From: 2-02-FULL-55-14 sp964581115
GTDB taxonomy: Bacteria; Bacteroidota; Ignavibacteria; UBA10030
Reading direction: 5' to 3'
Length of the DNA stretch: 33,640 bases
Assembly: GCA_964581115.1 (NCBI GenBank)
Contig: CAZOMY010000033.1
Location: 1 to 33,640, forward strand
Shown here: positions 15,470-22,974 of the stretch, in pieces
Layout: each line of letters opens with the position of its first letter
How positions within the stretch are numbered: position 1 is the first letter of the stretch
Notes under the pieces: generated by a model
Seen by the model: the letters and a program-made list of their open reading frames with translations, nothing else
Databases searched by the model: none
What the model was told of the DNA's origin: nothing
Program-made: the position numbers and the translations under genes

Positions 15470-16126
15470 TCAGCCGTCGAACTCTCCGTGTACAAGTCCG
15501 TCGAGCCATGAGAGCGCCTCGTTCTGAACGACCGGAGAGACCCATCCTGCAAACGGGTATCGAGGGCTGCGCATGAACTCGGCCGATTGCCGCAAGACGA
15601 TCGTTAACGACATGCCGCTGAGGTCGGCGTAGGTGCGCGAAGATCTGATCAGAGCTGTCAGGTCGTGCCGCATGCGGCGGACGAGATCGATGATCTCGGT
15701 CGGTACAGGCGTCTGCGTGGTTGCGACCGGGTGGTCTGAGGGCCAGGCGAGCACCGGCCCCTCGGCATAGTACTCCCACAGCGATCGAGCCTGCTCAAGC
15801 AGTGTTGCGACGTGCAGCGCATCAGGCTGCGGCACGAGCGGACTCGACAGAAATTGCTGTGCGCGCCCTCGCCCCGTCGCACTCATCACGGCGCCGACAG
15901 TCCGCCGCACTTCAAGCAAGCGTTCGCGCTCCAGATCGGTCAGGCGGTCAGCCAGCAGCCATTGAAGTCCGAACGAGGCGTGGAGCGCTGCCTGATACGC
16001 GCAGAACGACGAAGCCCCGAGATCGTGTCGCTTCACGCCTTCTTCGGCTGAGGCGAGAAAGGTCGCCGCCTTCGACAGGCAGATCGTCGACTCGACATAG
16101 TCGCGGGTGCGGGGTACGGAGTTCAT
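15470..16126 (-). CDS. Unrecognised helical protein, third gene of coupled operon
   Basis: A 218-residue, mostly helical soluble protein I do not recognise. The first half (YVESTICLSKAATFLASAEEGVKRHDLGASSFCAYQAALHASFGLQWLLADR) has the two-helix look of HEPN or four-helix-bundle domains, but the catalytic RxxxxxH motif of HEPN RNases is not obvious. The second half has further amphipathic helices (IIDLVRRMRHDLTALIRSSR). The ATG at 16126 overlaps the preceding gene as ATGA, which fixes the start; the open frame upstream is only the shadow of that gene. It is the last of three overlapping genes and is followed by the DUF5916 gene. Function unknown. Confidence 0.65.
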   Translation of the reverse strand: MNSVPRTRDYVESTICLSKAATFLASAEEGVKRHDLGASSFCAYQAALHASFGLQWLLADRLTDLERERLLEVRRTVGAVMSATGRGRAQQFLSSPLVPQPDALHVATLLEQARSLWEYYAEGPVLAWPSDHPVATTQTPVPTEIIDLVRRMRHDLTALIRSSRTYADLSGMSLTIVLRQSAEFMRSPRYPFAGWVSPVVQNEALSWLDGLVHGEFDG

Positions 16127-16629
16127 GGCATGGCCCAAGGCGCCGAGGTGCGACCTTCGATCACCGACCGGAACAGCTCGCTGAGGCGATGAAGATCCTT
16201 CCCCCCATCGATGCCGGCTTGTTCCAACGCACGGCAGAGCGCCTCCACGTCGGGTACCATTTCGACGGCGATCTCGCGGAGCAGCGAACGGCACTGAAGT
16301 GCAACACCGGGCTCGCAGGTCGACTGCAGCTTCGGGAGCACGCGAAGCCACGACTCGTAGTGATTCTGGATCGACCGCTCAATCACAAACAGGCGCCGCA
16401 GCTCAGGCTCCGACAGGTGCGCCAGGTCGTCGGCTGTAATAAGGCGGACATCATCCTTGTCGACGGCGGCGACGGCTTGTTCGTCGGAAAGCAGGCGCCA
16501 ACCGCCCGACCGCGGTGGCTTGGGTTCAACCTCGAAGACGCGGACCATCTGCTCAGCGACGCGATCGAGGATCTGCGCGCTGCCGACGGTGGCCTTGAGG
16601 GCGTCGCGAAGACTGGCGGAACCGATCAT
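16123..16629 (-). CDS. Unrecognised helical protein, second gene of coupled operon
   Basis: A 168-residue soluble protein without a recognised domain. After an N-terminal helix (SLRDALKATVGSAQILDRVAEQMVRVFEVE) there is a Pro/Gly-containing turn, then LSDEQAVAAVDKDDVRLITADDLAHLSEPELRRLF and two long helices with Cys residues (QSTCEPGVALQCRSLLREIAVEMVPDVEALCRALEQAG). Both ends overlap neighbouring genes as ATGA: its ATG (16629) is inside the stop of the 66-residue gene, and its TGA overlaps the start of the 218-residue gene. Such double overlap implies fixed stoichiometry and possibly a complex. Function unknown. Confidence 0.65.
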   Translation of the reverse strand: MIGSASLRDALKATVGSAQILDRVAEQMVRVFEVEPKPPRSGGWRLLSDEQAVAAVDKDDVRLITADDLAHLSEPELRRLFVIERSIQNHYESWLRVLPKLQSTCEPGVALQCRSLLREIAVEMVPDVEALCRALEQAGIDGGKDLHRLSELFRSVIEGRTSAPWAMP

Positions 16630-16826
16630 GAGAGCCGGTAGGTCAACGTGATCTCACACTCGTATATGTTCGGGGCGACCTTCGTGGTCACCGAACCGCG
16701 CCCCTCGTCGATGATGCGCCGACCGGAACGGTGTTGGAGCTCGATCCAAGCGTCGCACTTCGCGTTTGCCAGGTTGCGTGCCTCCTCGGGCGTCGGGCCT
16801 CGTCCCTCGTAGGTCTTCTTCAACAT
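16626..16826 (-). CDS. Unrecognised 66-residue protein, first gene of coupled operon
   Basis: A small protein with strand-helix-strand-strand character: KKTYEGRG, then PTPEEARNLANAKCDAWIELQ, then RRIIDEGRGSVTTKV and YECEITLTYRL. The outline (short N-terminal strand, one helix of about 15-18 residues, two long strands, total 66) recalls dodecin-sized beta-alpha-beta-beta proteins, but no dodecin flavin-binding signature is evident, so this is only a fold guess. The ATG at 16826 follows AGGAGA at good spacing; in-frame codons further up are leader sequence. It opens the three-gene operon and lies about 170 bases downstream of a promoter candidate. Confidence 0.65.
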   Translation of the reverse strand: MLKKTYEGRGPTPEEARNLANAKCDAWIELQHRSGRRIIDEGRGSVTTKVAPNIYECEITLTYRLS

Positions 16827-17000
16827 GGCCGTCTCCTGGGCAGGTGGGAACAGCAAGAGTTGGCGAGCGCCCCGTACATGGCAACGCCCGCCAGCCAGTC
16901 CGGAGAGGGACCCGCAAGCGGGCGCAGAGTCAATGCTATCGATCGGAGGGGATACATTTCACCGCTTCGTGCGTATCCCCCCAATGAGATTGCGCAGTCA
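16827..17000 (-). promoter_or_regulatory. Long structured leader of the three-gene operon
   Basis: From the predicted start near 16998 to the first ATG there are about 170 bases with no convincing gene. GGGGATAC (16948-16955) and GTATCCCC (16973-16980) form a perfect 8-bp stem, which can extend by two GC pairs across a bulged A, around a 17-base loop. Smaller GC-rich hairpins follow in the direction of transcription (CCCGC-TT-GCGGG, and GTCC-CTCTCC-GGAC). The length and folding potential suggest a regulatory RNA leader, but I recognise no known riboswitch class. Confidence 0.4.
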
Positions 17001-17003
17001 CCT

Positions 17004-17033
17004 AAAAGATAGTGAAGAGTCGCTGAAAGTCAA
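17004..17033 (-). promoter_or_regulatory. Candidate promoter of the three-gene operon
   Basis: On the minus strand TTG (17033-17031, as part of TTGACT) is followed after 19 bases by TATCTTTT (17011-17004). This is a good match to the Bacteroidota -33 TTG / -7 TAnnTTTG layout, and also acceptable as a general sigma-70-type promoter. Confidence 0.5.
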
Positions 17034-17095
17034 GTGCCGACCGAGGTTGTGCGACGTTCACTCTGCCGCCAGTTCCTGTTTCAGGAACCGCCTTC

Positions 17096-17448
17096 TCATG
17101 CCTCCAGCATGTTAGCGTCGGGATCGCAAAACCGAAAGAAATAAAGAGACCCTTGATCAACGACATCGTCGACCTGCACACCCATCTTCCTCAATGCTCG
17201 GGCGTCACTGACGGTATTGGTCGACGCAAAAACGGGATAGCAGGCAGCAACCCCGTTCGCCGGTCGTACATCCCCCCGCTTCCATTCCCCCAGTATCAAC
17301 GGAAAGCCGTCGGGGCCTTCAATCACGGCGAGCGGCTCAATCGAGTCCTCGTCGTCAAGAGAGAATCCAGCCACAACGACATACCAAGCTGTGGCCGAGG
17401 TGATGTCGCGGACGCGGAGAATGACGGTATCGATCTTCGAATAAGCAT
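17096..17448 (-). pseudogene. VOC (glyoxalase/bleomycin-resistance) family protein with disrupted start
   Basis: The frame reads as a VOC-family metalloenzyme or binding protein: KIDTVILRVRDITSATAWYVVVAGFSL, later ACYPVFASTNTVSDARALRKMGV and FRFCDPDANMLEA. About 115 residues are open, the usual length. However, no ATG, GTG or TTG lies in this frame before residue 30. A good start (ATG 17446-17448, preceded by AAAGGGA) is in another frame and would join the VOC frame if one base were added near codon 5, giving a natural N-terminus. Thus a one-base deletion, a sequence error or a -1 frameshift is likely. The open VOC frame is also in phase with the TAG of the upstream membrane-protein gene. The substrate is unknown. 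Confidence 0.55.
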
Positions 17449-17473
17449 AGAAGGATCCCTTTGCAGTCGTGTG

Positions 17474-17941
17474 CTACCAGAGCATGGATGCGCAGAAGAC
17501 CACGAGCACGCCGAGCACAAGATTGATGGTCGCGAACCGCCCAAGCCGATCGCGAAAGACTACAAAGTTGTCCGACGGGGTTTGCCCCGGAAGAGGCGCA
17601 TGCTTCCGCATGTTCGGGACGATGTAGGCGCCGATCGTGATGCCGACAGCAAGGATGAGCCCGATCAACACATGCTTGACAAAGAGGATCTGTCCCATGT
17701 CGCTCGTCGTATCGAACAGCAGGTCGGCCGGGGTCTTGAGGAATCCGGTGATCAGCAGGGTCAGGATGGAACCCCACGCCATGATCGAGAAGCGTTTCGC
17801 GATAAGCCCTTGCAGCTTGCCGGCTTGTTGAGGTTCGATATGCTTGAGGGAAGGGATGAGGATGAAGTGGGCGTACGCGGCCCCGCCGATCCACAGCGAG
17901 GTGGCCATGAGGTGAAGGAAGTTGACAAAAGAATCGAACAT
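17474..17941 (-). CDS. CopD/DUF4149-like four-helix membrane protein
   Basis: A 155-residue inner-membrane protein with four predicted segments: about residues 4-24 (VNFLHLMATSLWIGGAAYAHF), 54-72, 88-110 and 133-153. The LHLMATSLWIGG start and the overall pattern resemble CopD-like or DUF4149-type small membrane proteins, sometimes linked to copper handling or haem. No copper-binding Met/His cluster is plain, so the function is open. The ATG at 17941 is preferred over an upstream TTG because GGGAG lies nine bases before it. It ends in TAG, and the disrupted VOC gene follows with only about 25 bases between. Confidence 0.7.
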   Translation of the reverse strand: MFDSFVNFLHLMATSLWIGGAAYAHFILIPSLKHIEPQQAGKLQGLIAKRFSIMAWGSILTLLITGFLKTPADLLFDTTSDMGQILFVKHVLIGLILAVGITIGAYIVPNMRKHAPLPGQTPSDNFVVFRDRLGRFATINLVLGVLVVFCASMLW

Positions 17942-18164
17942 AAGCAGCGTCTCCCATTTCAATCATTAGTTGTCGCCGACGATTGGATGGAAGGATGGAT
18001 CCATCTCACCTCATCGCGCAAGCAAGATCATACGAGCAATCAACTACGAACGACCTTGCGTGAAGGTTTCATGATCGACCGACCATGTCTGGATCTCAGC
18101 ACCGAGCGAATCTGCAGGTCCAGATTGATGGTTTCGAAGGCATTTTTCTGCCCTCGAACGGGGG

Positions 18165-19154
18165 TCACTTCCATTGCCAGCGGTCGCTTGGTTCGAGGAC
18201 GGTTGTGGGGCCCGAGCTACGAAGCCACTCCATCGCCGATTGATTCCGAGCCAGATAGGCGTCCCAGAAGGCCGTGCTGATGGCGAGGATCACCCGATGG
18301 TGGTTGGGGTTCCGAGGTTGGCTGTCGCCGGGGAGCGGTCGGTCGGTGAAGGCAGAATGCTCAGCCCGGTCCAAAACGAGTTCGTATTTGTCTCCGGGGG
18401 GCAGTGCCGGGTACACAGCCAAGCGCGACTCCATGCTCGCATCGCCGATCATGGCTTCATCCTTCGTTCCGGTCATCAACAACCAGGGCAACATGACGCC
18501 TCCAAAAGCCTCCTGTGGCGATGTTCCGCCGCGCGGACTGCTTGGGCTGAAAGCTATTGCCGCATCAATGCGTTGGTCGGTGAGCGACGAATCGCTCCTT
18601 GGAAATCGTTGGCCGCTTACTGCCTGCGTGGTCATCGCTCCGAACGAATGGCCCGACATCCCCACTCGGTCCAGGTCGAGACGCCCCGCGAGAACGTGAG
18701 CAGCTTCCGTATTCCAGACTTCCAGCTGATCGAGAACGACCCGGACGTCGGACACTCGCAGAAGAAAGTTCTTGAGGCTCGCGGCGCGTTGCAGTGCGAA
18801 GTACCGAAGGATCGTTGGGGTCCCCTTCCACACCGATTCGTCACTCCCGGGATGCTGAAGAAAGACCACCACGTATCCGCGGGCGCGCCAATGACGGGCC
18901 AGATACGATGAACCCGAGCGAGAGCCGCCAAGCCCATGGCTGAACAATACCACCGGTGCCGGCGACGTGTCGCGAGGAACAAAGATCCGGACCGGAATGA
19001 TGCGGTCTCGCACAGTATCATGAATGTCGAGATCGATGTAACTGGTGTCAGCCGGGCGGGAGACCGAAAGGGGGTCGTACGGCTGGGCTGTCGCCGACGG
19101 CAGGAACAAGAAGCACCAACAGAATCCGCTTCGAACGATCGCTCTTGATAGCAT
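18165..19154 (-). CDS. Secreted alpha/beta hydrolase
   Basis: A 329-residue exported hydrolase of the alpha/beta fold, similar in outline to PAF-acetylhydrolase, chlorophyllase or dienelactone-hydrolase-like enzymes. Residues 1-23 form a signal peptide (CWCFLFLPSATA). The oxyanion-side motif SHGLGG is at 72-77. The nucleophile elbow G-H-S-F-G gives S170. D232 (TGTKDE) and H266 (AEHSAF) are the likely remaining triad members. The nucleophile, acid and histidine order is canonical. AAGG lies seven bases before the ATG. Its substrate is unknown. It sits between the CopD-like gene and the subtilase gene on the same strand, with spacers of over 200 bases on each side, so it is probably transcribed alone. 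Confidence 0.88.
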   Translation of the reverse strand: MLSRAIVRSGFCWCFLFLPSATAQPYDPLSVSRPADTSYIDLDIHDTVRDRIIPVRIFVPRDTSPAPVVLFSHGLGGSRSGSSYLARHWRARGYVVVFLQHPGSDESVWKGTPTILRYFALQRAASLKNFLLRVSDVRVVLDQLEVWNTEAAHVLAGRLDLDRVGMSGHSFGAMTTQAVSGQRFPRSDSSLTDQRIDAAIAFSPSSPRGGTSPQEAFGGVMLPWLLMTGTKDEAMIGDASMESRLAVYPALPPGDKYELVLDRAEHSAFTDRPLPGDSQPRNPNHHRVILAISTAFWDAYLARNQSAMEWLRSSGPTTVLEPSDRWQWK

Positions 19155-19385
19155 GGCTGGACCTTCTGTACGTCAACCCGGTGAGTGCCTGCCGAACGAC
19201 GCAAGATCTGTACATAGCTCCCTGCCGCAATCGGAACGGTCAGATTCGCGACCAGTTGCAGGAGATCGGCTATGAGTAAACGGAAGGTATCCTACAGGAA
19301 GGAAAGAAACATGTGTTTCGATGACGACGGAAATGTCCCCTCCCTACGCAGATGCCACACGATCCGTCAGATCATGGAGAAACAA

Positions 19386-19416
19386 AGAGCCCTCCGGTTC
19401 GAACCCGGAGGGCTCT
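19386..19416 (-). terminator. Strong rho-independent terminator of the subtilase gene
   Basis: AGAGCCCTCCGG (19386-19397) and CCGGAGGGCTCT (19405-19416) form a perfect 12-bp stem around a 7-base loop. On the minus strand TTGTTTCT follows at once. It lies 20 bases after the subtilase stop codon. Confidence 0.9.
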
Positions 19417-19435
19417 GATCATCGTGTGACAGCGA

Positions 19436-20875
19436 TCAGAAACCGCTGACGTTCAACCGTCCGCCGGTGACCGTCTTTCCGCTGAGCGATGCGGTCGGAA
19501 TGGTGCTCGACAGGATCGCATTTTTGATCGTCGCCGCAGAAGATCCTGGATGCGATGCTGCGTACAGCGCCGCCGCTCCTGTTACATGAGGCGTTGCCAT
19601 CGACGTGCCGCTGTAGGATCCATATGTTGAGCTGTTGTTCTTACCCGGTAGGGTGGAATAGATGGCGGATCCGGGTGCGCCGAGGTCGACCGTCGTCGCG
19701 CCGTAATTCGAAAAGCTAGACTTGGCGCCCGTGGACGTGATCGAGGCCACCGCGATAATGTTGGCGTTCGGATAGTTCGACGGATAGCTGGCGATTGCAT
19801 CATTGTCATCGCCCACGCCGTCGCTGCCGCCGTTGCCGGCCGCGGCGATGAACAAGATGCCCGCATTGTTTGCGCGCTCGATGGCGTCCTGGAGTCCTTG
19901 CGAGAATCCGCCTCCGCCCCAGGAGTTGTTCGTCGCGACGATATTGAGGCCGTGCCTCGTCTTGAGGTCCGTGAAATAGTCCACCGCCTTGATAGCATTG
20001 GCGGTCGTCCCGCCCCTCCGTCCAAGGAACTTAGCCGAGATCAGCTTCACGTTCCACACGACGCCCGCCACACCCTTCCCGTTGCCTCCAACGGCGCCTA
20101 TTGTTCCGGCAACGTGCGTGCCGTGGTCGTCCTGCGTGCCGTCGTACGTGGAATTGTTGTTGCCGTCAAAGTCCCAACCGCGCACATCGTCGATATAGCC
20201 GTTGCCGTCGTTGTCGACGCCGTCGACGGGGTCGTACGGATTGACCCACGCGTTGGCCGCCAGATCTTCATGGGCATACATGAATCCTTCGTCGATGATC
20301 CCGATCAAGACTGCGCCGTTGCCGGTGTTGCCAGCGGCCCATGCTTCTCCGGCTTGGCTGCCATATTGGTTGGCGGGCGACGTCGCATCGCCGTACATGC
20401 CCCACAACGAGCCGTTGGTATAGTATGGATCATTCGACACGGCGTTGTGGTGATAGATCCAGTTGGGTTCGGCGTAAGCGACGCCCTTCGTAGCCCGAAG
20501 AACTGCGAGGGCTTCGGAGACCGACCGATCGGTTTGCAGCAGCGTCACGCCTTCGTCGTCGCCTCGTTGGAGCATCACTCGGGTCACGATGCGTTCCGCG
20601 ACCTTGCCGCTGATCGTTTTGGCGATCGCTGCTCGCCGCGCCGCACTCGTTCCGTCAACGAACTTCACGAGGACTTCGCCCTCAACGAATCGCTCCGTTA
20701 CGGGAGCGTCGAAGAAGACCTCGGCATGCTGGTCGGCTGGACGCGATGGGGCGATCTGGGGTGAAGTGGCAAGATCGTCCGACGGACGTTCGCAGCCGGC
20801 CCAGAAGAGCATGGCGCTGCCGACGAGTGCTGTGGTGATGCGGGCAAGGCGGGGGAAGCGCTTCCCGTACGTCAT
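19436..20875 (-). CDS. Lipoprotein subtilisin-like serine protease (S8)
   Basis: A 479-residue-class extracytoplasmic protease (478 by count). The lipobox AMLFWAGC places the lipidated C28. A propeptide follows (EVLVKFVDGTSAARRAAIAKTI, then YAEPNWIY at 134-141), as in fervidolysin-type subtilases. The catalytic domain has D195 (IIDEG), H251 (DHGTHVAGT), the oxyanion Asn in NNSWGGG and S424 (GTSMATPHV). A Ca-site-like insertion with VDGVDNDGNGYIDDV lies between Asp and His. The aspartate motif has Glu after Asp instead of the usual Thr/Ser. No C-terminal sorting domain follows. The ATG at 20875 is fixed by AGGAGG four bases upstream. A near-consensus promoter and a strong terminator frame it as a single-gene unit. 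Confidence 0.95.
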   Translation of the reverse strand: MTYGKRFPRLARITTALVGSAMLFWAGCERPSDDLATSPQIAPSRPADQHAEVFFDAPVTERFVEGEVLVKFVDGTSAARRAAIAKTISGKVAERIVTRVMLQRGDDEGVTLLQTDRSVSEALAVLRATKGVAYAEPNWIYHHNAVSNDPYYTNGSLWGMYGDATSPANQYGSQAGEAWAAGNTGNGAVLIGIIDEGFMYAHEDLAANAWVNPYDPVDGVDNDGNGYIDDVRGWDFDGNNNSTYDGTQDDHGTHVAGTIGAVGGNGKGVAGVVWNVKLISAKFLGRRGGTTANAIKAVDYFTDLKTRHGLNIVATNNSWGGGGFSQGLQDAIERANNAGILFIAAAGNGGSDGVGDDNDAIASYPSNYPNANIIAVASITSTGAKSSFSNYGATTVDLGAPGSAIYSTLPGKNNSSTYGSYSGTSMATPHVTGAAALYAASHPGSSAATIKNAILSSTIPTASLSGKTVTGGRLNVSGF

Positions 20876-20967
20876 GGAGCCTCCTGCAAATTGGTGGTGG
20901 GGTGAGAGGGACCGACAAAGAAGATGCCCGTCGGCGAGGCGGCGCGACGAAAAAGGCACACGCTCAG

Positions 20968-20999
20968 CAAATGTATACGCTTTCGAGCGCGTTGTCAAA
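20968..20999 (-). promoter_or_regulatory. Near-perfect Bacteroidota-type promoter of the subtilase gene
   Basis: On the minus strand TTTG (20999-20996) is followed after 20 bases by TACATTTG (20975-20968), an exact match to TAnnTTTG. The same stretch also reads TTGACA and TATACA for a classical sigma-70 view, though with a short 15-base spacer. The start codon is about 90 bases downstream. Confidence 0.6.
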
Positions 21000-21362
21000 T
21001 TTGAGAATCCCCAGAATATGCTCCTCGCGAGCCCGGAACTACAGAATCTTGAGGGTGAGATTCTGCGCTGAAAAGCCTGGAAAGCAGTTCTGGGGCTGTT
21101 CCATCTGCTGGCTCTCGCGGCGCTACCATCACTGCATCGACAAGACGTGCGTCATTCTTGCACGCTTCGGAATGCCGCGGTCGCTTCATCCGCCTCGGCG
21201 AGCGTTCGACCAAACGGGTCGTTGCCTCAACGCGGCCACCTCGTGGCGAGAGGTCACTTCTGAATCAGTCCCGGAGAATTCGAGATACGTGATCAGAAGC
21301 GTGATATCCGATTCCGACCAAGGGCCGTCCGCCACCGACACGGTGCGGTCAGCAGTCATTGA
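21000..21362. other. Intergenic stretch without recognised gene
   Basis: About 360 bases lie between the subtilase promoter and the end of the second ABC permease gene. A plus-strand frame is open through it but continues antisense into the permease gene and looks non-coding; a 72-codon minus frame also has no protein-like features. The only structure seen is a perfect 8-bp hairpin, CAGAATCT (21042-21049) with AGATTCTG (21058-21065), lacking a T-run. It could hold a decayed gene. Confidence 0.5.
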
Positions 21363-22826
21363 TCATCTCACATCATACCGCACGAAGGCCGCAAATGCTC
21401 CGGCGAATGCAAGCAACGTGGCGACCCCCAGCCATCCCAGGTCGGCCACCGTGGCCGAGATCACATCGCTGAACGCAGGTCGCGGATGCGTGAACTGCGG
21501 CATGTCCGACAGGTCGAGCGACAGTTCACGCCCGGCATCGATCTTGATGCCGGTATTGGAATCGACACTGATGCGAATGCCGCCGCTGGATCCTGATTCG
21601 CGCTGCTTCTGATCCCGATAAGCATTGTACGTCGTACGATAGTCGGACATGCCGTCCTCGTAGCGTGACTTCACGCGCACATCCGTGCCGGCCAGATTCA
21701 TGACGGCCAGCTGGTACGCCGAAACGGGAGAAAATCGTGACAGGAGAAACGCCAGTCGTTCCTGCTCACGCTTTCGGTTGCGCAGATCCTCACGGAGCTT
21801 TCGTCCGTTCTCATCGATCTCCGCCTGGAGTTGCTTGCGGGACTTGTCGTCTTCCTCGGCCCACGTCCACTCCATCTCCTCCCGGCGGGCTTTTCGCTGA
21901 TCCGGTGTCAACCCCTCCATGGATCGTTCGCGTTCGCGCCAACGTTCGCCCATGGCTTTCATGTGGGCCTCCCACCGATCTTTGGAGAAGCCGTCCTGAA
22001 TGCTCTCGACCTCGGCCACCGACGGGACCGGAGACAGTTGACCCGCGATCATCACTCCCGCACGGGGGACGATGAGAACGAGAGCTACCCACGACGTCAG
22101 CGCCACCAAGAATGAAACATTGGAGCGGCGCGTGACCGTTGAGATGAACAGGCCAAAGGCCAGAAAGAGCGTGAAAAGCAGTCCGGATGCTCCCACGAAC
22201 GCCGCGATGCGCAGCCAGTGCTCACCCGTCAGCGGCACGCGGAAGGCGAAGAGCAATCCGATGCACAGCAGCAGCGGCACCAGAAGAGGGGCCCCGAGGC
22301 CGACCCAGGAGCCGACGAACTTGGCAAGAAGATAGTGCGCCCGCGGAACGGAATTCGCGAAGGTCAATTGCAGCGTGCCGTCTTCCCGCTCGCCGCTGAC
22401 GGCATCATAGGTGAAGAGGAGCGCGAGCAGCGTCAACACGACCGATACGATGAACGCCACGTCAACGGCGCGAAAAACAGCATAGAGCGGGTCATTCGTG
22501 TAGGCGGCCGATAGCAGCTTGACCGGCTGCCAGGGAGAGATACTGGAGACCCGGCCGATGTCGTTCTCGACGCCGGCCGCGAAGATCTGCATGGGATCGG
22601 GCTGTCGGTACAGACGATTGTTGAGCGCCATCCACGAACGGGCCTCGCGCATCTCGAGCTGCACCAGCGAGGTCGCCGTCTCGTACTGCCGCACGGAGGC
22701 TCGGTACTCGTTGATGCCGACGAAGACGCTTAACAGCATCAGCAGCGATACCGCCAGAAGGGTGACGGGGAATTTGGGGCTCGCGAGGATCGCGCGGAGC
22801 TCTTTGAGAACAAGGGTGGTCAGCAT
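21363..22826 (-). CDS. ABC-2 type permease B (DUF3526-like), paralogue of permease A
   Basis: A 487-residue membrane subunit. TM1 is at about residues 14-35, then comes an extracytoplasmic loop of some 75 residues. TM2-TM5 lie between about 120 and 275, with the cytoplasmic motif FTYDAVSGEREDGTLQLTFAN after TM2, which is typical for contact with the ATPase. A long, highly charged helical region (many E/R/K, about 280-440) follows before a last TM ending in FVRYDVR. Permease A shares this architecture and the YDAVSGE and RYDVR signatures, so the pair arose by tandem duplication. The ATG at 22826 matches the start of permease A; an in-frame ATG 12 codons upstream is less likely. It is the last gene of the operon. 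Transported substrate unknown. Confidence 0.85.
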   Translation of the reverse strand: MLTTLVLKELRAILASPKFPVTLLAVSLLMLLSVFVGINEYRASVRQYETATSLVQLEMREARSWMALNNRLYRQPDPMQIFAAGVENDIGRVSSISPWQPVKLLSAAYTNDPLYAVFRAVDVAFIVSVVLTLLALLFTYDAVSGEREDGTLQLTFANSVPRAHYLLAKFVGSWVGLGAPLLVPLLLCIGLLFAFRVPLTGEHWLRIAAFVGASGLLFTLFLAFGLFISTVTRRSNVSFLVALTSWVALVLIVPRAGVMIAGQLSPVPSVAEVESIQDGFSKDRWEAHMKAMGERWRERERSMEGLTPDQRKARREEMEWTWAEEDDKSRKQLQAEIDENGRKLREDLRNRKREQERLAFLLSRFSPVSAYQLAVMNLAGTDVRVKSRYEDGMSDYRTTYNAYRDQKQRESGSSGGIRISVDSNTGIKIDAGRELSLDLSDMPQFTHPRPAFSDVISATVADLGWLGVATLLAFAGAFAAFVRYDVR

Positions 22827-22845
22827 GGCATACTGAGAATTGGTT

Positions 22846-22974
22846 TCAAGCTCGATCGGCATCCGTTGCCTCGCGCAGCGACCGCGGCGATCGCAGCGTG
22901 ATCATGTCGAAAAGCAGGTATGAGGCCACAACAAAGCCCGTGACTGCAGGCAGCTCCCATTCAGCGCACATCAT
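22846..22974 (-). CDS. Possible 42-residue single-pass membrane peptide between the permeases
   Basis: A short frame starts with ATGATG inside the last codons of permease A and overlaps its stop codon by 14 bases. It ends in TGA 20 bases before the start of permease B. The peptide has one hydrophobic stretch (LPAVTGFVVASYLLFDMITL) followed by an Arg-rich tail, consistent with a tiny membrane protein or a coupling ORF that carries ribosomes to permease B, which lacks a Shine-Dalgarno. The ATGATG itself follows from the conserved YDV codons, so chance cannot be excluded. Confidence 0.3.
   Translation of the reverse strand: MMCAEWELPAVTGFVVASYLLFDMITLRSPRSLREATDADRA

Noticed and set aside
15721..16641. 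Long plus-strand open frame of about 306 codons opposite the unknown operon
   Set aside because: The minus strand holds three genes with ATGA overlaps, good starts and protein-like composition; the plus frame is Arg/Pro/Ala/Ser-rich, as expected for a GC-rich antisense shadow.
19386..19416. tRNA T-arm look-alike: stem with TTCGAAC loop (CCGG-TTCGAAC-CCGG)
   Set aside because: The stem runs for 12 perfect base pairs, no D-arm or anticodon arm precedes it, and on the minus strand a T-run follows directly after the subtilase gene, so it is a terminator.
20902..21612. Plus-strand open frame of about 236 codons crossing the spacer before the permease gene
   Set aside because: It runs antisense into permease B, has no ribosome site and shows no protein-like pattern.
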